Assembly (NCBI RefSeq): GCF_036195045.1
Contig: NZ_CP108100.1
Coordinates: 2,108,001-2,172,000, forward strand
DNA length: 64,000 nucleotides
Origin: Streptomyces sp. NBC_00236
GTDB lineage: Bacteria; Actinomycetota; Actinomycetes; Streptomycetales; Streptomycetaceae
Direction of reading: 5' to 3'
A program made the position numbers and the translations under genes. Position 1 is the stretch's first letter. The number at the start of each line of letters is the position of its first letter. Of the stretch, positions 34,956 through 44,885 are shown in pieces. Under the pieces are notes generated by a model, which saw nothing but the letters and a program-made list of their open reading frames with translations, was not told the origin of the DNA and ran no database searches.

Positions 34956-35702
34956 CTACCGGCCCATCGGCCAGGCCACCGACTCGTGATCGACGTCGCT
35001 CTGCTCCGCGGATCCCACGAACCGGGCGCAAGCGTCCGTCAGCGTCTCCAGCAGGGTCAGCGGGTCCGGCAGCGGATTCTCCGGCCCCCGCACCCAGCGG
35101 ACGTCGAGCTCACCGGGGAGCATGGCCGGCGGCAGCAGCACATAGCTGCCGCGGCAGTGCCATCGCAGTCCCGGGTGCTCGTCCATCGTCTCGGGGTGGC
35201 AGTCCAGTTCGCACGGCCACCACTCGTCCTCGTCCTCCGGCGTACCGCGCGTCGCGGTGAAGAAGAGCATCCGGTCGTCGCCGGACCGGGCCACCGGGCC
35301 CACGTCGATTCCGGCGGCGAGAAGGCGCTCCAGCGCCTGCGCACCGGCCGACAGCGGGACGTCGAGGACGTCGTGGATCATGCCGGTCGCGGTGATGAAG
35401 TTGGCCTGCGGCTGGCTGAGGGCCCAGCGCTCGATCTGGGCGCGGTCGGTCGTGGACTGCGTCTGCCAGGCGAAGGAGACCGGGTGCCTGGCGGGGGTGG
35501 GACAGCCGACACGTTCGCACGAACATCGGTAGCCGACCGGATGGGCGGCGGGCGCGATCGGCATCCCCGCCTCGGCGACGGCCAGGAGCAGCGCCACCCG
35601 TGCGCTGCCGTCGGCGTCGCCCGCTTGCGGTTTGGGCCGACGGCGCAGCCAGTGGGAAAACCTGCTCTCTGAGCCGCGAGCACGGCTGAAATCGGCGCCC
35701 AT
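34956..35702 (-). CDS. Bifunctional DNA primase/polymerase-domain protein
   Basis: 248 residues consisting essentially of a Prim-Pol-like domain. The start region ALLLAVAEAGMPIAPAAHP with a Cys pair (CSCERVGCPTPARHP) and the acidic segments DVLDVP and SGDDRMLFFTATRG match the family found in phage and mobile primases. Stand-alone chromosomal versions are common in Streptomyces and of unclear role. AAGGGG precedes the ATG at 35702. Whether it has activity cannot be judged. Confidence 0.75.
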   Translation of the reverse strand: MGADFSRARGSESRFSHWLRRRPKPQAGDADGSARVALLLAVAEAGMPIAPAAHPVGYRCSCERVGCPTPARHPVSFAWQTQSTTDRAQIERWALSQPQANFITATGMIHDVLDVPLSAGAQALERLLAAGIDVGPVARSGDDRMLFFTATRGTPEDEDEWWPCELDCHPETMDEHPGLRWHCRGSYVLLPPAMLPGELDVRWVRGPENPLPDPLTLLETLTDACARFVGSAEQSDVDHESVAWPMGR

Positions 35703-35805
35703 CAATCCCCTTACCTCAAGCGTTGCCCCTGCCCATGGTCCCACCATCCTGCGCTCCGGGTGGCCAGAGTCCTGAAGCGGGGTACGACAGCCGATGCCCC
35801 GCCGT

Positions 35806-35840
35806 GACCGATATCATGATGATTGTTACGAAATGGCAGG
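35806..35840. promoter_or_regulatory. AT-rich divergent promoter region
   Basis: 35703-36053 lies between the divergent primase-domain and dimethylargininase genes and holds no gene. It includes an unusually AT-rich stretch with the palindrome ATCATGAT (35813-35820) followed by GATTGTTACGAAATGG, a likely promoter or operator core. Confidence 0.4.
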
Positions 35841-36053
35841 TGAATTTCAGGTGATCGGAGGCCCGGGACGGGGTGCCCGCCACCCTCGGCAGGGACGAGT
35901 CGGTCACACGTCACACAGCTGTACGGAACCACCCGATCGGTCCACTGTGCCGAAGGCCCGCGACGGCGCACCATGGGCTCACGCACACACCCGTGCGACG
36001 CACCGGCCGCAGCGGCCACCAATGCCGCCGCGACGATTCGTGAGGAGCCCTCG

Positions 36054-36869
36054 TTGCCTCGTGAAGCCACACCCCGCCGCTACCTGATGTGCGCCCCGGC
36101 CCACTTCAGGGTGACGTACTCCATCAACCCGTGGATGGACCCCACCAAGCCCGTCGACCTCCCGCTGGCACAGACCCAGTGGGAGGACCTGCTGGGCCGC
36201 TACCGCGCCCTCGGCCACACCGTTGAGCTGCTCACGCCCGACCCGGACCTGCCGGACATGGTCTTCGCCGCCAACGGGGCCACCGTCATCGACGGCCGGG
36301 TGCTGGGGGCCCGGTTCGCGTACCAGGAACGGTTCCCGGAGGCCGCCGCCCACCGCGACTGGTTCCGCGGCCACGGCTTCACCGAGATCCACGAGCCCGT
36401 CCACATCAACGAGGGCGAGGGCGACTTCGCGGTGACCTCCTCGTACGTCCTGGCGGGGCGCGGTTTCCGGTCCAGCCCGCTGTCGCACGACGAGGCGCAG
36501 GAGTTCTTCGGACGGCCGGTGATCGGCCTCGATCTGGTCGACCCGCGCTACTACCACCTGGACACGGCGCTGAGCGTCCTCGACGACGCGGCCGACGAGA
36601 TCATGTACTACCCGGGCGCCTTCTCTCCGGGCAGCCGGGCCGTGCTGGCACGGCTCTTCCCGGACGCGCTGATCGCCGACGAGGCGGACGCCGCCGCTCT
36701 CGGGCTGAACGCGGTGAGCGACGGCCTCCACGTCGTGCTGCCGCAGGCCGCCACGGGCCTGTTCGACCCGTTGCGCGACCGCGGTTTCGAACCGGTGCCG
36801 ATGGACCTGGGCGAGCTGCTCAAGGGCGGCGGCAGCGTGAAGTGCTGCACCCAGGAGCTGCGGGCCTAG
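36054..36869 (+). CDS. Dimethylargininase-like amidinohydrolase
   Basis: 271 residues of the guanidino-group-modifying (DDAH/arginine deiminase-like) fold. DDAH hydrolyses methylated arginine to citrulline and methylamine. Motifs: MVFAANGATV, GEGDFAVTS, the catalytic His in YYHLDTALSVL, and a C-terminal nucleophile Cys in GGGSVKCCTQELR. A TTG at 36054 with GAGGAG seven bases upstream is the likely start, since the frame upstream is Ala/Thr-rich and lacks a better site. It might instead act on ornithine or arginine, as related hydrolases do. Confidence 0.87.
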   Translation: MPREATPRRYLMCAPAHFRVTYSINPWMDPTKPVDLPLAQTQWEDLLGRYRALGHTVELLTPDPDLPDMVFAANGATVIDGRVLGARFAYQERFPEAAAHRDWFRGHGFTEIHEPVHINEGEGDFAVTSSYVLAGRGFRSSPLSHDEAQEFFGRPVIGLDLVDPRYYHLDTALSVLDDAADEIMYYPGAFSPGSRAVLARLFPDALIADEADAAALGLNAVSDGLHVVLPQAATGLFDPLRDRGFEPVPMDLGELLKGGGSVKCCTQELRA

Positions 36870-36914
36870 GCCGCGTCCTCCAGGGGCGGCGCCGGGGGGT
36901 GCCTGTCCAAGCTC

Positions 36915-37913
36915 CTACGCCGCGTCCTGCGGGGGCGGCCAGGCGTCGCCCCAGTCGGTGTCCCGGGCGGCGCGGTAGAGCGCGCCGTGCCGCTTGGTGA
37001 CCGTGGCCCGTTGCAGTGCCTCGTCCCGGGTGCAGAGCTCCAGCAGCACCTGGCCCTTGCGGATCTGCGGCCGGCGCGTGACCCGCGACGCCACCGGCGC
37101 CGGGGTGAAGCGGGTGGCGACGACGTAGCTGAACTTCTCGTCCTCGTACGGCAGCGAGCCGCCCTTCACCTTCCGGTGCAGCGAGGAGCGGCTGACCCGG
37201 GCCGAGAAGTGGCACCAGTCCGTGCCCGGCGCGATGGGGCAGGCGTCGCTGTGCGGGCAGGGCGCGGCGACGGTGAGTCCTGCGGCGATCAGCCGGTCGC
37301 GGGCCTCGATGACGCGGGCGTAGCCGTCGGGGGTGCCGGCCTCGACGATCACGACGGCCTGCGCCGCTCGGGCCGCGGCGTCGACGAGGGCGGTGCGGGC
37401 CTCGGGCGTGAGTTCGTTGAGCACATAGGAGACGGTCACCAGGTCGGTGGCGTCCAGCGCCAGGTCCTCGCCGATGCGGGCCCGCTGCCATGCGGCGGCG
37501 CGCAGTCCCGGGAGGCCGGAGGCCCCGGCCAGTTCGCGGCCGAGCGCGAGGGCCGGCTCGGCCCAGTCCAGGACGGTGGTCCGCGGCCCGTCCCAGGCCC
37601 CGGCGACGGCCCAGGTCGCCGCGCCGGTCCCGCCGCCGACATCGGTGTGGGTGGCCGGCGCCCAGTCCGGGGCGGCGTCGCGCAGGGCGTCGAGGACGGA
37701 CCGTACGGCCTCGAACGTCGCCGGCATCCGGTACGCGGCGTACGCGGCGACGTCCGAGCGGTCGCGGAGCAGCGGGGTGTCGGTGGGAGTGGTTCCCCGG
37801 TAGTTGGCGATGAGCCGGTCGACGGCCTGGGCGGCCTGCTTGGGCGGCAGTCCGTCGAGGAGTCCGGCCAGGGCCGCGCGCAGGGCTTCCGCGGTGGGGA
37901 GGGTGGCGTTCAC
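36915..37913 (-). CDS. Rsm22-like small-ribosomal-subunit methyltransferase
   Basis: 332 residues. A SAM-binding loop (THTDVGGGTGAATWAV) is followed by the Rsm22-type catalytic region (VSYVLNELTPEAR) and the diagnostic cysteine cluster CPHSDACPIAPGTDWCHF, thought to hold an Fe-S cluster. Family members associate with the small ribosomal subunit. The start is a GTG at 37913 with no clear ribosome binding site; upstream frame is not family-like. Convergent with the dimethylargininase gene. Confidence 0.87.
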   Translation of the reverse strand: MNATLPTAEALRAALAGLLDGLPPKQAAQAVDRLIANYRGTTPTDTPLLRDRSDVAAYAAYRMPATFEAVRSVLDALRDAAPDWAPATHTDVGGGTGAATWAVAGAWDGPRTTVLDWAEPALALGRELAGASGLPGLRAAAWQRARIGEDLALDATDLVTVSYVLNELTPEARTALVDAAARAAQAVVIVEAGTPDGYARVIEARDRLIAAGLTVAAPCPHSDACPIAPGTDWCHFSARVSRSSLHRKVKGGSLPYEDEKFSYVVATRFTPAPVASRVTRRPQIRKGQVLLELCTRDEALQRATVTKRHGALYRAARDTDWGDAWPPPQDAA

Positions 37914-38088
37914 CGAGGAATTGTAGGCGGACTCGAACGGGCCCGGACTCCGTGCGGAATCGGGACGGAACGGGTACGGAACCGAACTGCGAGAGCGTAC
38001 CGACCAGTTGCTACGCTGACCGGCGCGAAGGACCTGGGCGGGACTTTCAGAACACGCCCCGGGTCGGTGATTGCTCATCGGGGGGACC

Positions 38089-39444
38089 ATGAGACTGCAG
38101 TTCGGACGCCTGGCTCCGGCCGGCGGAGGGACCACGAGGCAGCGCGTGGTGCGCCTGGCTCTGGTCGGCGGGCTGCTGGTGCTGGCGCTGCTGCTCCTGC
38201 TGGCCACCTGCGGGGGCGGCGGCAAGAAGGACGACGGCAAGCCGAAGAAGCCGGTGCGGAAGAGCACGGGCCCGGCGACGCAGCTGACCGTCCCGGCCGC
38301 GTACACGACGCGGCGCGGCTGGGAACTCGTCGACACCTCGCCCGACTACGCGATCTCCCGGACGACCGGACGGCTCGCCTATCTGGTGCGGACGGCCGAG
38401 GGCGAGTACCGGCTGCGGACGATCGACTCGGAGACCGGACGGGCCGGCTGGAGCGGGGACGCCTGGCGCCCGCCGGCGGCCACGCACTTCCCGAAGCTGT
38501 TCACCGTCACGACGGACGACCAGGAGTACTTCGTGACCTGGTCGTACGGGAAGGTCGGCCAGGACGCACCGGCACCCGCGGACCGGATCGTCTCCCTCGA
38601 CGTGTACACCGTGGAGGACGGTGGCCGGCAGCGCGTCGAGGTGCCGTGGGCCACGGCTCCGACCGTCACCGGCACCGGCCCCGGCATCGTGATCGGCAAC
38701 GGCGGGGCCACGAGCGTGGTGGTCGACCCGGCGACCGGAAGGATCACCCGGGTGCCCGCCAAGGCGCTGAAGTACCCGAAGGGCTGCGCGTCGTGCGGGC
38801 AGCTCACCGAGGTGCGCGGGCTGACGTCGAAGGGCCTGCTGGTGAGCGGGGCCCGGGAGTTCTGGGTGCAGGGCGGCTGGTTCAGCCGGAACGTGGCGCC
38901 GAAGGGCGCCGACCGGCAGAGCGGAATCCCGACGTCCGTGGCCCCCGGAGTGGTGCTGGTGAAGTGGCAGCCGGCCAAGGGCTCGAAGCTCGCGGCGACC
39001 CATGACCTGTGGACGGTGCACGACACGGAGACGGGCAAGGCGCTGGTCTCCGTGTCGTGCCACAAGCCGGCGATCGCCCCGGGCCAGTACCCGCAGGCCG
39101 TCGTCTCGCCGTCGGGCGGCTATCTCGTGGCCGGGAACCTCGCGTTCGACCTGGAGGCCGGCAAGGGGTTCTGCTTCGAGGACACCGAGGGGTCCAGGAC
39201 CCTCGCCCTGGCCTCGGTGACCGACGACGGAACGGCGTACGGGGCGACGAGCGTGCGCAACGCGGCGGACGCACTGGCCGGGGGCGGCTTCCCCGTCGAG
39301 GCCGAACTCTCGACGGGGTCGACGGAGCTGCTGTCCCCGACCGCGCGGATTCCCGGCGCCGAGGGTGCCGAAGGGATCGGGCTGTTCCGCTGGACCGATG
39401 ACAGGGACCGGCTGCACCTGATCGGCTACCCCCGGGCGGACTGA
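38089..39444 (+). CDS. Membrane-anchored beta-propeller-like hypothetical protein
   Basis: 451 residues. A basic N-terminus leads to one membrane helix (about 21-43, LVLALLLLLATCGGGG) and a Lys-rich linker. The large external domain is rich in beta-strand repeats that resemble PQQ/WD-like blades (for example SRTTGRLAYLVRTAEG and VDPATGRITRVPAK). It has a CASC pair near 240. No catalytic motif is visible. GGGGGGA precedes the ATG. The stop codon lies at the edge of the minisatellite that follows. Confidence 0.78.
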   Translation: MRLQFGRLAPAGGGTTRQRVVRLALVGGLLVLALLLLLATCGGGGKKDDGKPKKPVRKSTGPATQLTVPAAYTTRRGWELVDTSPDYAISRTTGRLAYLVRTAEGEYRLRTIDSETGRAGWSGDAWRPPAATHFPKLFTVTTDDQEYFVTWSYGKVGQDAPAPADRIVSLDVYTVEDGGRQRVEVPWATAPTVTGTGPGIVIGNGGATSVVVDPATGRITRVPAKALKYPKGCASCGQLTEVRGLTSKGLLVSGAREFWVQGGWFSRNVAPKGADRQSGIPTSVAPGVVLVKWQPAKGSKLAATHDLWTVHDTETGKALVSVSCHKPAIAPGQYPQAVVSPSGGYLVAGNLAFDLEAGKGFCFEDTEGSRTLALASVTDDGTAYGATSVRNAADALAGGGFPVEAELSTGSTELLSPTARIPGAEGAEGIGLFRWTDDRDRLHLIGYPRAD

Positions 39445-39570
39445 CCGCGACGCGGCGCCCAAAGCCGGGCGGACCTACGCCACGCGGCGCCCAGAGCCGA
39501 GCGGACTCACCGCGACGCGGCGCCCAAAGCCGGGCGGACGTACGCCACGCGGCGGACCTACGCCACGCGG
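39445..39570. repeat. 33-bp minisatellite between convergent genes
   Basis: Units of 32-33 bp at 39445, 39478 and 39510, then shortened copies at 39543 and 39561. Units 1 and 3 (CCGCGACGCGGCGCCCAAAG then CCGGGCGGAC) differ by one base; unit 2 is a variant (CGCCACGCGGCGCCCAGAG). The array starts at the stop codon of the upstream gene, whose last codons already match the unit end. A 14-bp direct repeat (GCGCGGCCCTCAGG) continues at about 39577 and 39604, the latter meeting the MFS stop. Confidence 0.85.
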
Positions 39571-39613
39571 CCCTCGCGCGGCCCTCAGGAGCCGGGCGGC
39601 CACCGCGCGGCCC

Positions 39614-40927
39614 TCAGGGCCGGCCGGCCACCTGCTGCCAGGGCCGGCACATCCCCAGGAAGCACGCCATCGCGCCGACCGCGCACACCAGCTGCACGAC
39701 GGCCATCGGCACGGCCGTCGCCTCGCCCGCGATGCCGACGAGCGGCGAGGCCACGGCGCCGATCAGGAACTGGGAGGTGCCGAGCAGCGCGGAGGCGGAG
39801 CCGGCGGCGTGCTTGGTGCGCATCAGCGCCTGTGTGTTGGTGTTCGGCATCGCCAGGCCCATCGCCGACATCAGCACGAACAGGCCGGTCGCGACGGGTA
39901 CGAGTCCGACGTCCCCGAAGACCCCGGCCGTCATCAGCAGCAGCGCCACCGAGGCCAGCACGATGACCGCGAGGCCGAAGCCGAGCGCCTTGTCGAGACT
40001 GACCCGGCCGACGAGGATCTTGCCGTTGATCTGGCCGACGGCGATCAGCCCGACGGAGTTGATGCCGAAGAGCAGGCTGAAGGTCTGCGGCGAGGCGCCG
40101 TAGATCTCCTGCACGACGAACGGCGAGGCGCTCACGTACGCGAAGAGTGCGGCAAAGGCGAGGCTGCCCGCGATCATGTAACCGGTGAAGACCCGGTCGG
40201 CCAGCAGGCCGCGCATGGTGCGCAGCGCGTCGCCGACGCCGCCGGTGTGGCGTTCGGCGGGCGGCAGGGTCTCGTGCAGCCACTTCCATACGACAAGGGT
40301 GAGCAGGACGCCGATGACGGTGAGGACGGCGAAGATGCCCCGCCAGTCGGTGAGCCGCAGGACCTGGCCGCCGATGACCGGGGCGATCACCGGGGCGACT
40401 CCGGAGATCAGCATCAGGGTCGAGAAGAACCTGGCCATCGCCTCGCCGTCGTACAGGTCACGCACCACCGCCCGGGCGATGACGATGCCGGCCGCGCCCG
40501 CGAGGCCCTGGAGGAGGCGGAAGCCGATGAGGAGTTCGACGGTCGGGGCGAGGACGCAGATCGCGGTGGCGAAGATGTAGACGATCATCCCGATGAGCAG
40601 CGGGCGGCGTCTGCCCCAGCGGTCGCTCATCGGGCCGACGACGAGCTGGCCGAGTGCCATGCCGGCGAGGCAGGCGGTCAGGGTCAGCTGGACCGTGGCG
40701 GCCGGCGCGTGCAGTGAGTCGGTGACGGCGGGGAGCGCCGGGAGGTACATGTCCATGGACAGCGGCGGCAGCGCGGTCAGTCCGCCGAGGACCAGGGTGA
40801 CGAGGATTCCGGTACGCCGGGCTGCCGCGATGGCGGCGGAGCCGGGTGGAGAGGTGAGAGGGGGCGGCGTGGCCCCGGTGTCGGTCGTGGGTATCCGCTG
40901 GGCCCGGCTGAGGCCGCTGTCCGGCAT
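39614..40927 (-). CDS. Bcr/CflA-type multidrug MFS exporter
   Basis: About 437 residues, twelve membrane helices after a 35-residue soluble tail. ALPPLSMDMYLPALP is the family signature, GPMSDRWGRRRPLL is motif A, and LQGLAGAAGIVIARAVVRD is the helix-5 motif characteristic of Bcr exporters. Substrates are likely small drugs or amino-acid derivatives. GGAG lies six bases before the ATG at 40927; two earlier ATGs are in frame. Divergent from the oxidoreductase gene. Confidence 0.92.
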   Translation of the reverse strand: MPDSGLSRAQRIPTTDTGATPPPLTSPPGSAAIAAARRTGILVTLVLGGLTALPPLSMDMYLPALPAVTDSLHAPAATVQLTLTACLAGMALGQLVVGPMSDRWGRRRPLLIGMIVYIFATAICVLAPTVELLIGFRLLQGLAGAAGIVIARAVVRDLYDGEAMARFFSTLMLISGVAPVIAPVIGGQVLRLTDWRGIFAVLTVIGVLLTLVVWKWLHETLPPAERHTGGVGDALRTMRGLLADRVFTGYMIAGSLAFAALFAYVSASPFVVQEIYGASPQTFSLLFGINSVGLIAVGQINGKILVGRVSLDKALGFGLAVIVLASVALLLMTAGVFGDVGLVPVATGLFVLMSAMGLAMPNTNTQALMRTKHAAGSASALLGTSQFLIGAVASPLVGIAGEATAVPMAVVQLVCAVGAMACFLGMCRPWQQVAGRP

Positions 40928-41005
40928 TCTCATCTCCATAGTTGTTGAATCCGCCTCTATGCTCTCAGCTCAGCCGGAATGGTCGACACCTTTTTGGGAG
41001 CGTGC

Positions 41006-42010
41006 ATGAGCAGGACTGTCCGTTGGGGCGTGCTGGCGACAGGTGGGATCGCGGCGACTTTCACCGCTGACCTGCAGGCGATGCCCGATGCGGAGGTGGT
41101 GGCCGTGGCCTCCCGGACGGACGCTTCGGCGAACGCCTTCGCGGAGCGGTTCGGCATACCCCGGGCCTACGGGAGCTGGGCCGGGCTCGTCGCCGACGAG
41201 GAGGTCGACGTGGTGTACGTGGCCACGCCGCACTCCGCGCACCGGGAGGCGGCCGCCCTGGCCCTGGAGGCCGGGAAGCACGTGCTGTGCGAGAAGGCGT
41301 TCACGATCAACGAGCGCGAGGCCCGTGAGCTGGTGAAGCTCGCCCGGGACCGCGGCCTCTTCCTGATGGAGGCGATGTGGACGTACTGCAATCCGGTCAT
41401 CCGGCGGATGACGGAGCTGGTGCGGGACGGGGCGATCGGCGAGATCCGCACCGTGCAGGCCGACTTCGGCTTCGCGGGTGACTTCGGCGCCGGGCACCGG
41501 CTGCGCGATCCCGCGCTGGGCGGTGGCGCCCTGCTGGACCTCGGGGTCTATCCGGTGTCGTTCGCGCAGCTGCTGCTGGGCGAGCCGGACCGGGTGCAGG
41601 CCGATGCGCTGCTGTCTCCCGAGGGTGTGGACCTGAACACCGGGATACTGCTGAGCTGGGAGTCCGGGGCCAACGCGCTGCTGTCCTGTTCACTCGTCGG
41701 GCACCACCCGACGGCCGCCACGGTGATCGGGACGGCCGGCCGGATCGACTTCCCGGAGGGCTTCTTCTTCCCCAAGCACTTCGTGCTCCACCGGGACGGC
41801 CAGGAGCCGGAGGAGATCACCTCCGGTCCGGGGCCGCAGGGTCTGTCGGGCATGCAGTTCGAGGCGGCCGAGGTGATGCGGGCGGTCCGGGCGGGCGAGA
41901 CGGAGTCCCCGCTGGTACCGCTGGACGGTTCGCTCGCGGTGATGCGGACGCTCGACGCGGTACGTGAGCGCATCGGCGTCCGCTACCCCGTGGACGGCGT
42001 GGCGTCGTAG
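41006..42010 (+). CDS. Gfo/Idh/MocA family oxidoreductase
   Basis: 334 residues. N-terminal Rossmann fold (RWGVLATGGIAATFTADL), the catalytic CEKAFTINEREA motif with the key Lys, and the C-terminal alpha/beta domain with GALLDLGVYPVSFAQ. It oxidises or reduces a sugar, inositol or trans-dihydrodiol with NAD(P). The substrate is unknown. GGGAG five bases before the ATG at 41006 sets the start. The gene is alone, convergent with phoD. Confidence 0.92.
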   Translation: MSRTVRWGVLATGGIAATFTADLQAMPDAEVVAVASRTDASANAFAERFGIPRAYGSWAGLVADEEVDVVYVATPHSAHREAAALALEAGKHVLCEKAFTINEREARELVKLARDRGLFLMEAMWTYCNPVIRRMTELVRDGAIGEIRTVQADFGFAGDFGAGHRLRDPALGGGALLDLGVYPVSFAQLLLGEPDRVQADALLSPEGVDLNTGILLSWESGANALLSCSLVGHHPTAATVIGTAGRIDFPEGFFFPKHFVLHRDGQEPEEITSGPGPQGLSGMQFEAAEVMRAVRAGETESPLVPLDGSLAVMRTLDAVRERIGVRYPVDGVAS

Positions 42011-42032
42011 TTCCTGCCGGACCGTGCCGGGG

Positions 42033-43661
42033 TCAGGCCGGGGTCAGGCCCTGGTTGCCCACCTCCGTGACGAACGAGGCGGCCGTCGTCACGGGGGCGC
42101 CGGGGGTGGTGACGGCGGACACCGTGCGGTAGTCCGCCCGTGCCTGGCGCTCCTGGAGCGTGACGAGGGCGTACCCGCGGCGTCCGTTGTAGAACTTCAT
42201 GTGCGGGTTGGCGGCCATGACGTTGGCCCAGTTGGCCGGCTTCTCCGAGCCGTTCTTGCCGCTGGCGATGGAGGTGGCGACGATCTCGGTGCCGACGGTA
42301 CGGGAGGCGGGGTCGTCGAAGTCCCGCTTCAGGTCGAAGCCGTAGCCGACGTGCACGTCTCCGGTCAGCACCATGAGGTTGTCCACGCCGGCGGCCTCGG
42401 CGCCCCTCAGGACACGGTCGCGGGACGCCGGGTAACCGTCCCAGGAGTCCATCGAGAGCTTGTAGGCGCCGGTCGGCACATCGCGCCGCCGGGCGAAGGT
42501 GACCTGCTGCGGGACGACGTTCCAGGTGGCCTTCGAGTGGCGCCAGCCGTCGATCAGCCAGCGCTCCTGCGCGGCGCCGGTCAGGGTGCGCGACGGGTCC
42601 TCGGACTCGGGTCCCGGGGTCTGCCAGCCGTCGCCGTACGCCTGGTCGCTGCGGTACTGGCGGGTGTCGAGGATGTCGAACTGGGCGAGGCGGCCGAACT
42701 GCAGGCGCCGGTAGAGCTTCATGTCCGGGCCGTCGGGCCGCTGCGGGGCGCGCAACGGCTGGTTCTCCCAGTACGCGCGGTAGGCGGCGGCCCGGCGGAT
42801 CAGGAACTCCTCGGGCGGCACGCTGTTCTCGGGGGTCTCGCCCGCGTAGTTGTTCTCGGTCTCGTGGTCGTCCCAGGTGACGACGAAGGGGTGCGCTGCG
42901 TGGGCGGCGCGCAGGTCCGGGTCGGACTTGTAGAGGGCGTACCGCAGGCGGTAGTCCTCCAGCGTGGTCGTCTCCCGGTTGAAGAGGGCGGGCAGGGTCC
43001 GGTCGGTGTAGTTGCGGGCTCCGCCGGTCGCGGTGACGGCGTACTCGTAGAGGTAGTCGCCGAGGTGGAAGACGACGTCGACGTCCTCCTGGGCGAGGTG
43101 CTTGTACGCGGTGAAGTAGCCGTCGTGGTAGGCCTGGCAGGAGACGGCGGCCAGGGACAGTTCGCGCTTGTGGGCGCCGGGCGCGGGCGCGGTACGGGTC
43201 CGGCCTACGGGGCTGGTCCACTGTCCGGCGCGGAAGCGGTAGTAGAGCACGCGGTCCGGGGCGAGGCCCTTGACCTCCACGTGGACGCTGTGGTGGAACT
43301 CCGGGTGGGCGGTGGCGGTGCCGCGCCTGACGATGTGCCGGAAGCGCTCGTCGCGGGCCACCTCCCAGCGCACCTGGATGCGGGCGGCGGGCAGTCCGCT
43401 GTCGGGCTCGAACGGGCGGGGCGCGAGTCTCGTCCACAGGAGGACGGATTCGGGCAGCGGGTCGCCGGAGGCCACGCCCAGGGTGAACGGGTCCTCGCCG
43501 ATCTGCCGGGTGTCGAGCTCGGCGGCGCTCGCCGCTCCCGCGGCCGGCAGACCGACGGAGAACGCGAGTGCGGCAGCGGCTCCGGTGACGGTGAGGAAGC
43601 GGCGGCGGCCGGTGTTGCGGACCGCGTCGCGCAGCTCCTGCTGGTGCGATGAGAGCGTCAT
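42033..43661 (-). CDS. phoD: PhoD-type alkaline phosphatase/phosphodiesterase, Tat-exported
   Basis: 542 residues. A twin-arginine signal (GRRRFLTVTGAAAALAF) precedes an N-terminal beta domain (DPFTLGVASGDPLPESVLLWTRL) and the metallophosphatase core: VFHLGDYLYEY, VTWDDHETENNYAG and LTGDVHVGYGF. It releases phosphate from extracellular diesters or teichoic acids. GGGAGG before the ATG at 43661 fixes the start. I looked for PHO-box repeats (GTTCACC) upstream and saw none. Confidence 0.94.
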   Translation of the reverse strand: MTLSSHQQELRDAVRNTGRRRFLTVTGAAAALAFSVGLPAAGAASAAELDTRQIGEDPFTLGVASGDPLPESVLLWTRLAPRPFEPDSGLPAARIQVRWEVARDERFRHIVRRGTATAHPEFHHSVHVEVKGLAPDRVLYYRFRAGQWTSPVGRTRTAPAPGAHKRELSLAAVSCQAYHDGYFTAYKHLAQEDVDVVFHLGDYLYEYAVTATGGARNYTDRTLPALFNRETTTLEDYRLRYALYKSDPDLRAAHAAHPFVVTWDDHETENNYAGETPENSVPPEEFLIRRAAAYRAYWENQPLRAPQRPDGPDMKLYRRLQFGRLAQFDILDTRQYRSDQAYGDGWQTPGPESEDPSRTLTGAAQERWLIDGWRHSKATWNVVPQQVTFARRRDVPTGAYKLSMDSWDGYPASRDRVLRGAEAAGVDNLMVLTGDVHVGYGFDLKRDFDDPASRTVGTEIVATSIASGKNGSEKPANWANVMAANPHMKFYNGRRGYALVTLQERQARADYRTVSAVTTPGAPVTTAASFVTEVGNQGLTPA

Positions 43662-43952
43662 CTGTCCCTCCCCTGACTGGTGATGTGGGGGAAGTCCATC
43701 GGGCCGACGCATCGGGCGGTTGTCGTGCTCGCGTCGCACGGGCGTCGCCCGGATGAGGAATGCGGCAGGAATGGATCCCCAGGGGCAAACTCCGCGTACG
43801 CGGCAAAACCATGATCATCAACTTCGGGTGCGGCAGCCGGGGAATCGCCGTGGCGCGTGCGGGAATCACCCGCGGGACGCGAACCCCCCACCCGGACGCG
43901 CCGTTTGCCCCCGGCCGCGTCCCCGGGAGCGGGCCGCGTACGCTGCCGCACC

Positions 43953-44726
43953 ATGAGCAACAAACTGTTGAACTCCGCGACGAAGACGGCCGTGGTCACG
44001 GGCGCGGGCTCCGGAATCGGCCGCGCGGTGGCTCTGGCCCTGTGCGGCGCCGGCTGGTCGGTGGCGCTCGCGGGCCGCCGCCCGGAGCCCCTCGCCGAGA
44101 CCGCCGCGCTGGCCGGGCCGGACGCCCGGGTGATCACCGTCCCCGCCGACGTGTCGCGCCCGGACGACGTGGACGCCCTGTTCTCCTCCGTACGGGAGTG
44201 CTTCGGCCGCCTCGATCTGCTCTTCAACAACGCGGGCACCTTCGGGCCGCGCGCCGTGCCGGTCGAGGACCTCGCGTACGACGACTGGCGCACGGTGGTC
44301 GACGTGAACCTGACGGGGGCGTTCCTGTGCGCACAGGCGGCGTACCGGCAGATGAAGGAGCAGGACCCGCAGGGCGGGCGCATCATCAACAACGGCTCGG
44401 TCTCCGCGCACGCGCCGCGCCCGCACTCGGTCGCCTACACGGCGACCAAGCACGCGATGACCGGCCTGACGAAGTCGCTGTCGCTGGACGGACGTCCGTA
44501 CCGGATCGCCTGCGGACAGATCGACATCGGCAACGCCGCGACCGAGATGACCGAGCGGATGCGGACCGGGACCCTCCAGGCCAACGGCGAGCTGGCCGTG
44601 GAGCCGGTGATGGCGGCCTCGGACGTGGCGCGGACGGTGGTCCACATGGCGGAGCTGCCCCTGGAGGCGAACGTCCAGTTCGCCACCGTGATGGCGACGG
44701 GGATGCCGTACGTGGGCCGGGGCTGA
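43953..44726 (+). CDS. Short-chain dehydrogenase/reductase
   Basis: 257 residues, classical SDR. Cofactor loop [23 protein letters not shown] following strand 2 suggests NADP(H); NNAG at about 95; catalytic Ser ([14 protein letters not shown]) and YTATKHA. The substrate is unknown. The open frame before 43953 is not SDR-like. Divergent from phoD with 290 bp between, in which no other gene is seen. Confidence 0.92.
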   Translation: MSNKLLNSATKTAVVTGAGSGIGRAVALALCGAGWSVALAGRRPEPLAETAALAGPDARVITVPADVSRPDDVDALFSSVRECFGRLDLLFNNAGTFGPRAVPVEDLAYDDWRTVVDVNLTGAFLCAQAAYRQMKEQDPQGGRIINNGSVSAHAPRPHSVAYTATKHAMTGLTKSLSLDGRPYRIACGQIDIGNAATEMTERMRTGTLQANGELAVEPVMAASDVARTVVHMAELPLEANVQFATVMATGMPYVGRG

Positions 44727-44885
44727 CGAACCCGGCCGGGAACCGGCCCACCGGCGAACACAACCGACCACCCCTCAGGACCGAACGACCGATACCGGCC
44801 GGATTCGCACCCCGGCCGGACCGGTCAGCGCGTGCTGCACTTGTGCTCACATTTCTTCACCGGAACTCCACACCGGGAACGCAGC

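Noticed and set aside
43662..43952. PHO box upstream of phoD
   Set aside because: No GTTCACC-type direct repeats found on either strand.
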